NCBI GenBank assembly: GCA_030037705.1
Contig: JASHQE010000090.1
Location: 1 to 41,614, forward strand
Origin: Acidobacteriaceae bacterium
GTDB lineage: Bacteria; Acidobacteriota; Terriglobia; Terriglobales; Acidobacteriaceae
Reading direction: 5' to 3'
Length of the DNA: 41,614 nucleotides
Position numbers and translations under genes: made by a program. Below are positions 16,940-23,463 of this stretch, in pieces (position 1 is the first letter of the stretch; every line of letters starts with the position of its first letter). The notes under the pieces were generated by a model that saw only the letters and a program-made list of their open reading frames with translations, did no database searches and had not been told where the DNA came from.

Positions 16940-17995
16940 CTACGAGGCATGCTGTGGGTGAGCTCGCCCAGCGACGGCATCCTGCGGTAGAGACTGCGGC
17001 AGTCCAAAGCTGTCGAAGAGCCGGGGCTCGATAAAAATAGTCATCTGAGCGATCACGTCGTTCTCAAGCGTGATTACGTGAATCGAGTGAGCGTTCCACT
17101 GCTTATTGGCGGAAGAGAACTCATAAACAGCAAAAGCCGGCTGGCCATTGGCAGCCGTCGGTACCAGGTAAAGGCCGCCACAGGTCTTCCATGCACCAGC
17201 AAAGAAGGCCCCGATGACCTGGCGCCCCGAGAGCCACTGCAGCCAAGGCGGCATGACGGCAGCCGCATCTTCTTTGAGCAGAGCGACGAAGTTGTCAACA
17301 TTGTGACCTTCCCATGCCTGTAGATAGCGGCCGAGGAGTTTCTGCTGCGCAGGAGTTGGCGACGATTGGATGGATGGCCGGCGGTCAGAGTAGCTCTTCG
17401 AGAGAGTTTCGCGCGCCCTCTGCAGGGCGCTGTTGATAGATGCGGTGGTGCTTTCGAGCAGTTTGGCCGCCTCAGCCGATGCCCAACCGAGCACATCGCA
17501 CAGCATGAGCGCGGCGCGCTGGCGAGGCGGCAACTGCTGGATAGCGGCCACAAATGCAAGCTGCACAGATTCGCGCGCCGTAAAATGCGCTTCGGGGTTC
17601 GGCGCGGTATCCGCGATGCCTTCGAGGTTGGAGTCTGGGTACGGCTCCAGCCATGCGATATCCGTAGCCGGGGCACCAAACGCCGCGGGTTCAACAGCAG
17701 GCCCCAGTTGATCGGGCAGGTACCTCTGCTGATGCTTGCGGCTTTCGAGCGCATTCAAGCATGCGTTGGTGGCGATTTTATATAGCCAGGCGCGCATCGA
17801 TCCCCCATCGAAACTCGCAAAGCTGCGCCACGCGCGCAGATAGGTTTCTTGCATCAGGTCCTCGGCTTCGTGCAACGAGCCCAACATCCGGTAGCAATGC
17901 AGTCTGATCTCGCGGCGGAATGGTTCGGCGAGCCGTTCGAAGTCCCGGTTCGCGTCATCCGCTGTGGGCTCGATATGGGGGCTCTCGATCGCCAT
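16940..17995 (-). CDS. ECF sigma-70 factor with C-terminal SnoaL-like domain (SigX5/SigG type)
   Basis: A 351-residue RNA polymerase sigma factor. Region 2 lies near residues 20-90 (FRREIRLHCYRMLGSLHEAE, DLMQETYLRAWR, RAWLYKIATNACLN). Region 4 lies near 150-205 (AIQQLPPRQRAALMLCDVLG, then ASINSALQRARETL). The linker has WLEPYPD, which I associate with the TIGR02960 (SigX5/SigG-like) group. Residues ~225-340 form a SnoaL-like alpha+beta domain (GRYLQAWEGHNVDNFVALL, AAAVMPPWLQW, GAFFAGAW). In such ECF groups the tail modulates activity in place of a separate anti-sigma factor; none is encoded nearby. It lies 121 bases downstream of two SRPBCC genes and an SDR gene on the same strand, which may be its regulon or operon. 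No clear ribosome binding site precedes ATG 17995. Confidence 0.9.
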   Translation of the reverse strand: MAIESPHIEPTADDANRDFERLAEPFRREIRLHCYRMLGSLHEAEDLMQETYLRAWRSFASFDGGSMRAWLYKIATNACLNALESRKHQQRYLPDQLGPAVEPAAFGAPATDIAWLEPYPDSNLEGIADTAPNPEAHFTARESVQLAFVAAIQQLPPRQRAALMLCDVLGWASAEAAKLLESTTASINSALQRARETLSKSYSDRRPSIQSSPTPAQQKLLGRYLQAWEGHNVDNFVALLKEDAAAVMPPWLQWLSGRQVIGAFFAGAWKTCGGLYLVPTAANGQPAFAVYEFSSANKQWNAHSIHVITLENDVIAQMTIFIEPRLFDSFGLPQSLPQDAVAGRAHPQHAS

Positions 17996-18116
17996 TGCGT
18001 CTGATTGTAGACTGCATACCTCAGAAATGCAGAGCCCCTGCCCGGTCTGCTTCGGGCGCGTCTTTGCGGCGCAGCGAACAGCTCCGTCCTATTCCGTGGC
18101 AGCAATTTCGGTTCGA

Positions 18117-18563
18117 CTATTCCTTCGGATTGGGTGAGCCCTTGCCGGCTGCGATCAGACTTTTCAAACTGCCGCGAATGTAGGTGCCCCAGGCATCCGA
18201 GCAGACATTGTAGCACTCGTGCTCAGGCACCAGGCCTTCGTGCGTGAAGTGAATCTCGGTTTGGTCGCCCTTCTTCGTGATGTCGAAGACGACCCTTGTG
18301 TTCTTCCACTCAGTTTTGTCTTCCGTAAAGCTGAAGAAGTTGTCGGTAACGAGCCACGCGACTCTCTTGTCGGGCACAAGCTCCACGAGCTTCATGGTGC
18401 ACTTGTGGAGGTCCTGGTAGTGGTACTTGAATTCGTCCCCGACCTTTTCGGTACTTCCTGTGATTTCCTCTGACCACCAACCGCGAACATTGCGGATGGC
18501 ATCGAATGCTACGTTCGGCGACTGATCGACTGTGATCGTAGCTGTGTAATTCTTTTCTGCCAT
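18117..18563 (-). CDS. SRPBCC / AHSA1-like domain protein (copy 1)
   Basis: A 148-residue cytoplasmic protein of the START/Bet v 1-like (SRPBCC, Aha1-type) fold. Visible landmarks are the opening strand YTATITVDQSPNVAFDAI, the RGWWSEEITGS turn, the central VAWLVTDN and ITKKGDQTEIHFTHEGLVPE strands, and a long C-terminal helix (WGTYIRGSLKSLIAAGKG). GAGGTG lies five bases before the ATG. It is clearly paralogous to the neighbouring gene at 18643-19089: the proteins share VDQSP, GWWS, KVGDEF/RLGAEF and FTHEGLVP/FTHVGLIP. Members bind small hydrophobic ligands or act as stress-related regulators; no specific ligand can be named. It lies 79 bases after its paralogue, in an apparent operon. Confidence 0.85.
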   Translation of the reverse strand: MAEKNYTATITVDQSPNVAFDAIRNVRGWWSEEITGSTEKVGDEFKYHYQDLHKCTMKLVELVPDKRVAWLVTDNFFSFTEDKTEWKNTRVVFDITKKGDQTEIHFTHEGLVPEHECYNVCSDAWGTYIRGSLKSLIAAGKGSPNPKE

Positions 18564-18642
18564 GATTGCACCTCATTCTGCGGATTTGCGGAAGTGGTTG
18601 CCGCGTGCCGGCGACCGCATGCGTCGCGGCCTGTTCGTTCGA

Positions 18643-19089
18643 TTACGCGAATACGTCCGGCTGCTTCTTCCCCGTCGCGATCAGGTTGCGCAGATTCGTG
18701 CCTATCAGCGCGCCCCAGGCGCCGGAGCAGCCACCGTAGCACTCGAATGCCGGAATCAGGCCCACATGCGTGAAGCAAAGTTCGGTCTTGGCTCCAACTC
18801 TGGCGATCTCAAAGACTATGTCGGTTCCGAGCCATTCCTTCTTGTCTTTGACGAAGGTCAGTTCGGCGTCAGTGACATGCCACACAACCTTCTTGCCGGG
18901 GACGAACTCCGTCACTTTCTGCGAGGACTTGTGCATGCTCTTGTACCTGTAGGTAAATTCGGCGCCCAAGCGATCAGTATTCCCGCTAACTTCTCCCGAC
19001 CACCACCCGTGAACATTGTTAATAGCCTTGAATACGTCCTCCGGAGATTGATCAACCGTAAAACTGGTAATGAAATCCTGCTTCTTCAT
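18643..19089 (-). CDS. SRPBCC / AHSA1-like domain protein (copy 2)
   Basis: A 148-residue paralogue of the preceding SRPBCC protein. ATG 19089 is chosen because AAGGAG lies six bases upstream; an in-frame ATG at 19104 would overlap that site. Landmarks are FITSFTVDQSPEDVFKAIN, NVHGWWSGEVSGNTDRLG, VVWHVTDAELTF, KTELCFTHVGLIPAFECYGG and the closing helix GALIGTNLRNLIATGKK. Two cysteine-containing turns (ECYGGCSGAWG here, ECYNVCSDAWG in copy 1) are conserved between the copies. Gene order SDR, SRPBCC, SRPBCC, sigma factor with gaps of 63, 79 and 121 bases suggests one transcript. Ligand unknown. Confidence 0.85.
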   Translation of the reverse strand: MKKQDFITSFTVDQSPEDVFKAINNVHGWWSGEVSGNTDRLGAEFTYRYKSMHKSSQKVTEFVPGKKVVWHVTDAELTFVKDKKEWLGTDIVFEIARVGAKTELCFTHVGLIPAFECYGGCSGAWGALIGTNLRNLIATGKKQPDVFA

Positions 19090-19152
19090 GTTTCTCTCCT
19101 TCATGATTCTTGTCTTGATGCGTAGGTTGTCATGCGTGACGGACGGCGTTGA

Positions 19153-19875
19153 TTAGAGCGCCGCGCTCGCTGGAACGAAAGCTGCGTATTGTCGTTCGAA
19201 CTCTTTGGCCACGCCGTTGCGCCAACCATCGGCGATCGAACGAGACATTGCGTCGGGAAAGATGTCTTCCTCGTTGCCTTCCAAGCCGTCGAAAATGCCC
19301 GCGGCAACAGATTCGGGCGATGCCTTGGGAATCTCAAAGCCCCGTGTCATATCGGTGTCGACCGGCCCGAGAAAAACACCGTGAACACTCACATTCTGGG
19401 CGGCCAGCAGCGCGCGCAAAGACTGCGTCATGCTCAGTGCGGCAGCCTTTGAAATGGCGTAGCTGGGAGTGAGCGGCAGCGGCGCAAGCGCCATCAACGA
19501 GAGGTTGTTCACGAGCGCACCCTTGGCGTGCTTCAGCATCGGCAAGAATGCCCGCGACACTTTATACATACCGAAGAAGTTAACGGCAAGCGCCTGTTCG
19601 ATGACGGCGGGATTGCTCAAATCGTCGTAGGGAGCGATGCCCGAGTTGTTGATGACCACGTCGAGGCTGCGTACCTGCAGTACTGCCTGTTCGATCTGCT
19701 CATCGTTGGTTACGTCCAGTACGACGGGAATGACGCGTTCGTCGGCGATATCGATCCCGCTGCGTGTACCGGCGTAGACTCGCTTCGCTCCGCGCCGGAG
19801 AGCTTCAAGGACGAGCGCATGGCCGATGCCGCGATTGGCGCCGGTAATTAGGACTGTCTTCCCAGTGATATTCAT
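19153..19875 (-). CDS. Short-chain dehydrogenase/reductase (SDR)
   Basis: A 240-residue classical SDR oxidoreductase. It has the TGANRGIG nucleotide-binding loop (residues ~11-18), a DVTN stretch near 54-57, NNSG at 76-79 (usually NNAG), and the catalytic S126, Y139 and K143 (PSYAISKAA). PVDTDMT follows the active site, as in the family. GAGGAG lies six bases before ATG 19875. TGTR at positions equivalent to the 2'-phosphate-binding site hints at NADP(H), an inference. The substrate cannot be read from the sequence. As first gene of the minus-strand set with two SRPBCC proteins and an ECF sigma factor, it may be part of a stress or small-molecule-response operon. Confidence 0.9.
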   Translation of the reverse strand: MNITGKTVLITGANRGIGHALVLEALRRGAKRVYAGTRSGIDIADERVIPVVLDVTNDEQIEQAVLQVRSLDVVINNSGIAPYDDLSNPAVIEQALAVNFFGMYKVSRAFLPMLKHAKGALVNNLSLMALAPLPLTPSYAISKAAALSMTQSLRALLAAQNVSVHGVFLGPVDTDMTRGFEIPKASPESVAAGIFDGLEGNEEDIFPDAMSRSIADGWRNGVAKEFERQYAAFVPASAAL

Positions 19876-20593
19876 GATGTTCTCCTCTTTGGGCTAGGGG
19901 CTGCTTTCTTGCTCGCCCGTTCTTGCCTCTCTATTGGGTAAAACCGGCGGGGTGCTCCAAATTCATCGGTGCCAGGGAATTTTTTGTGTCACCCGCGGCG
20001 CCGCTCGCACCAGCCACATGGTCTGAGCCCCAGCAATCACAGCACGATTACTGGAGCGCCGTCGGCCACTACGACCCGCGATTTGGCCGCTTGGGTAGAG
20101 AAGGGCACGCTCGTCCGCTCGGGCGAGCGCAGACATGCGCGATACACCTTGAATTTGAACGGAGGGTAAATCAAAAGGGAGCCCCAAAATCCATTGGCGT
20201 ACTGCGGCTGACCTGTAGTCTTCACCGTGTACACCACAGAGAATTGACTTGAATTTAGATGCTCTGCTCAATGATTCTTGGCTGGCTTCAAAGTTCTTTT
20301 ACCGAACGATAGAGTTGAGGCCACGGCTGGACGTGAGCTGCCTCGCAAGTCCCACAATTGGAGATAAGTTCCCACTCAGTTCACAGGTAAGGCAGCACAA
20401 GGTTGGCCAGGTTCAGGTCAGCTGGTTGGCACTGCGCTTCGTTGTATCCTGTTCGATCGGCTGACGAGCGCAAAACGGCTCAAACAAAATTGATGACCTG
20501 TCGCGGTCGTTCTATCGATACGGCGGCGAGGGTGTTCTTCAGTTCGTTGAGCAAGTTCCAAGAACAAATGACAACCCAAGGGAGAGATAAAAA
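19876..20593. other. Long intergenic region with one gene remnant
   Basis: About 720 bases between the divergent SDR and GH79 genes. Apart from the Fic-like fragment at 20028-20169, I see no credible coding frame, RNA or strong hairpin. Promoters for both flanking genes must lie here but no clear consensus pair is visible. Confidence 0.35.
20028..20169 (+). pseudogene. Remnant of the C-terminus of a Fic/DOC-family protein
   Basis: A plus-strand frame reads STITGAPSATTTRDLAAWVE, then KGTLVRSGERRHARYTLNLN and TAA at 20167-20169. This resembles the C-terminal winged-helix end common in Fic-family AMP-transferases ('ITG.S.ATATRDL..LVEKG.L...G.GR.TRY.L'). The catalytic HPFxxGNGR region is absent upstream, so only the tail remains. 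I treat it as gene decay. The match is from memory, and a stand-alone small DNA-binding protein is a weaker alternative. Confidence 0.4.
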
Positions 20594-22765
20594 ATGGAAG
20601 AAATAACATGCTCCAGCCCTTCAATTCTTCGGCGTCCGGCGGTGTTTGCCACCACGCTGGCGTCAGCCGTCAAAGATTACCAGGCTATGAAAACGACTAG
20701 AAAACTGCTTTTGGCAGGGATAATGCCTTTCTTCCTTTGCTCGCTTGGACATGCTCAAACCATCTACTCGAACACGTTTAACGGCGAGGCAACGAACATC
20801 AACCAGAAGGCGCCCACATTGGCCATCGACGATGCTGGCGCTGCCAGTTCCGCAATCTGGAAGGATGCGGCGAACAGCACGATGCTGTATGCGAACGGTA
20901 CTGTAAACACCACAGAAGGGGATAGCGTCCTGCTGCCGTTTACGCCCGAGAACGGTTATATCTACACTCTGACAGCGTCGGTGACCTTTAACGGTAATCC
21001 AGGCAGCTGGATCGGGGCGGGTTTTGCGGAGAATTATTGGTATCCCGGCAATGGCAATGCACAATTCAACCAGAGCGGCGTCAACGGGTACGATTGGGCA
21101 ATCCTGACGGAGTCCAGCGGGAACGTGCAATATTTCACGGGCCCGAGCACGACGGGACAAATCTTCAATCAGAATAGTTTTTTCACTGCCGGCCCAGGCA
21201 CCCATACGCTGACGTTGACCCTGAATACCACCGGCGCGCAATGGGTGATATCTTGTTCAGTCGATGGAAATCAAGCAGGGTCAAGCTATACCTACACCAC
21301 GCAGCCGACGATCACCGCGTTTGGAGTCACCCAACACACTCTGACTGCGCCCAGCGACATCCAATGGAATTCTATCTCGCTTCAGGCCTCTGGGACGCGT
21401 AGCACGAACGCGGTCAGCGCCACCGTCGATTTCGCAGACACCGGAGTGCCGCTCAACCCATCATTCGTCGGGTTGAGCTATGAAAAACAGGAATTGACCG
21501 GCAGTTTGTTCTCCTCGGCGAACACTCCGCTGATCCGTCTGTTCGGTTTGCTGGGTCCTGCCGTCTTGCGCATAGGTGGCGGCTCTGTGGATACAACCGC
21601 GTGGAACGGCATAGCGAACACGACTCCTATTACGCCGGCTGAAGTAGATTCCTTCGCCGGATTTGTGAAAGCGCTGCCTCCGGACTGGTCCGTGATTTAC
21701 GGCATCAATCTTGAAACCAACACTCCCGCCAATGCCGCCGATGAAGCAGCTTATGCGGCGCACGACCTGAGATTCAAGTTGTTGGGCTTTGAACTTGGGA
21801 ACGAACCTGAATTTTACTGGCCGTATAGCACTTTTCTTGCTAACTGGAATCCGGAGGAATCCGCCATCACATCCACAGTGCCGGGTTGGGACCACGGCAC
21901 TGGCCGCCGCGGCTGGATCATGGATGGCGCAGACGCGGGACAAGGCCAATTATCGGCATACACGGACCCCTTTGCCGACAATGAGTCGGGCGTGGCTTCG
22001 CTGTTGACGCAACATTACTACGTGGGCTCCTCCGGCACGATGCAAACAATACTGCAGTATCCCAACTCAACCCTGGACAATTTAGTAACCAACATCGTCG
22101 GTGCAGCTAAGGGGAACCAAGCGCTCGGTGCTCGCATATCTGAATGCGGCTCCATTTCCGGTGGCGGATTACTCGGTGTGAGCAACGCCTTCGGCGCCGC
22201 GCTCTGGTCACTGGATTTCATGTTCACGATGGCGGAGAACGGCGGCCAAGGCGTCAACTTCCATGGTGGCGGCAAGAGCCCCTATTCGCCTATTAACGAC
22301 AACGGCACGGCCGTCACGTCGGTGGGTCCAGAATTTTACGCAATGAAAATGTTTTCGCTGCTTCCGCGGTGGGGGCGCGTCGTTCCGGCCACCGTTACGC
22401 TGAATACAGACGCCAATTTCTCGGCGTATGGCGTGCGCGGCGCGAATGGTGCGGTCACCGCCCTGCTGAACAACAAGGAGGTGAATGACACGGTGTCGGC
22501 GAGCGTCAACTTGGGGCCGGATGTCTCCAGGGTCGCAGTGATCAGCCTGGCGGCGCCGAACCTCTTCGATTCCACCGGCCTTACGCTCGGCGGCGCGACG
22601 ATCACCACAGATGGCCGGTGGAACGGTCACGTGCAAGCGATGCTAACAGCGACCGACGGCCAATTGACGGTGAACGTGCCTCCGGCAACCGCCTATTTGT
22701 TGATTCCTCAAAACCGCCATCGAGAACTCGAGCCACGGTGCCAATATTGCTCCCAGTTACGGTAG
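20594..22765 (+). CDS. Secreted glycoside hydrolase, GH79-like (beta-glucuronidase/heparanase type)
   Basis: Up to 723 residues. ATG 20594 has a strong GGGAGAG site 7-8 bases upstream, but the signal peptide (MKTTRKLLLAGIMPFFLCSL) begins at an in-frame ATG at 20687, so either start is possible. Residues ~60-270 form an N-terminal beta-sandwich resembling a family-66-type or LamG-like carbohydrate-binding domain. From ~290 comes a (beta/alpha)8 barrel with LRIGGGSVD, the acid/base Glu in GFELGNEPEFY (E404) and the likely nucleophile in RISECGS (E517), followed by GVSNAFGAALWSLDF and GVNFHGGG. A C-terminal beta domain closes with ATAYLLIP. These are hallmarks of GH79, retaining enzymes on glucuronides and related glycans. 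The last ~18 residues (NRHRELEPRCQYCSQLR) look atypical. An intrinsic terminator follows. Confidence 0.82.
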   Translation: MEEITCSSPSILRRPAVFATTLASAVKDYQAMKTTRKLLLAGIMPFFLCSLGHAQTIYSNTFNGEATNINQKAPTLAIDDAGAASSAIWKDAANSTMLYANGTVNTTEGDSVLLPFTPENGYIYTLTASVTFNGNPGSWIGAGFAENYWYPGNGNAQFNQSGVNGYDWAILTESSGNVQYFTGPSTTGQIFNQNSFFTAGPGTHTLTLTLNTTGAQWVISCSVDGNQAGSSYTYTTQPTITAFGVTQHTLTAPSDIQWNSISLQASGTRSTNAVSATVDFADTGVPLNPSFVGLSYEKQELTGSLFSSANTPLIRLFGLLGPAVLRIGGGSVDTTAWNGIANTTPITPAEVDSFAGFVKALPPDWSVIYGINLETNTPANAADEAAYAAHDLRFKLLGFELGNEPEFYWPYSTFLANWNPEESAITSTVPGWDHGTGRRGWIMDGADAGQGQLSAYTDPFADNESGVASLLTQHYYVGSSGTMQTILQYPNSTLDNLVTNIVGAAKGNQALGARISECGSISGGGLLGVSNAFGAALWSLDFMFTMAENGGQGVNFHGGGKSPYSPINDNGTAVTSVGPEFYAMKMFSLLPRWGRVVPATVTLNTDANFSAYGVRGANGAVTALLNNKEVNDTVSASVNLGPDVSRVAVISLAAPNLFDSTGLTLGGATITTDGRWNGHVQAMLTATDGQLTVNVPPATAYLLIPQNRHRELEPRCQYCSQLR

Positions 22766-22821
22766 CTCTGGGGACGCTTTCCCCGTTTGGGAACAACGTC
22801 TCTGTCTTCTGTTAAACCGTC

Positions 22822-22867
22822 CCGCGCAAGCCTTGAGCATAAAACCCCGAGGCTTGCGCGGTTTTCT
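22822..22867 (+). terminator. Intrinsic terminator after the GH79 gene
   Basis: A perfect 12-base-pair stem (CCGCGCAAGCCT at 22822-22833 paired with AGGCTTGCGCGG at 22850-22861) encloses a 16-base loop and is followed by TTTTCT. It lies 57 bases after the stop codon of the glycoside hydrolase. Confidence 0.9.
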
Positions 22868-22994
22868 TACTGTTAAATAAACTAAAAGAATCACGTCATT
22901 CGCAACCGGAATCTGTTCGCTTCCCTTCTCCTTATCTTTTTTCCAAAAATCACGGTCAACGGGGATGGCGCTCATCTGGCCGGTTCCGGTATTA

Positions 22995-23258
22995 AGCTGG
23001 AATGCGATCGATCCGAACAAGCAATTTTATTCGATCTATGGCACACCCTCCGGGTCGCTGGCAAACGCTTATACACTCAGCAAGCAGAACAACGCCGGTT
23101 TCGTCTATATGACCGACGCAACGCTTGCCGACAACCCGTATGCTAGTTTGCCGGATTGCCTCTCGTCGGATTTGACCGATACCGCATCCTCGGGATACGA
23201 CACGAGTCCGCCGACTACGCCGGACATGACGAGTTCCGGCTTGGCTTTTCCAGCATAA
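22995..23258 (+). pseudogene. Remnant of a spherulation-specific family 4 (GH135-like) protein
   Basis: The frame encodes WNAIDPNKQFYSIYGTPSGS, LANAYTLSKQNNAGFVYMTD and ATLADNPYASLP, then unrelated residues to the stop at 23258. This resembles the C-terminal third of spherulin-4-like proteins ('...GTP.GSLA.AY.LS...NAG.VYVTD..LPNPY..LP.YW'). The N-terminal two thirds, including the catalytic region and signal peptide, are not present upstream, where the GH79 terminator lies. I read it as a truncated gene. It may once have sat in a polysaccharide-degrading group with the GH79 enzyme. Confidence 0.5.
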
Positions 23259-23463
23259 ATGCCTCCGCATCGGCAGCGTAGAGTGTCCCAAAACTCGCCC
23301 AAAATCATCCAAAGGGCAGAGAGGGGGGCAGAGATCTCTATAGGTTGGGGCCAGCTCGCAAAATGAATATGATCCAGCCGAAAGCGCACAGACCAGCGAA
23401 ATCGATCCACCCAGCATCGTAATGGAATAGAAGAACCAACTTCCGCGGCACAAAGGCTGGTTG
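23259..23463. other. Region upstream of treY
   Basis: About 200 bases with no credible gene. It should contain the treY promoter, but no convincing -35/-10 pair is visible. A G-rich purine stretch (GGGCAGAGAGGGGGGCAGAG) lies near 23315-23334. Confidence 0.3.

Noticed and set aside
18562..19125. Plus-strand 187-codon frame across the SRPBCC genes
   Set aside because: It is antisense to two clear paralogous SRPBCC genes with good ribosome binding sites.
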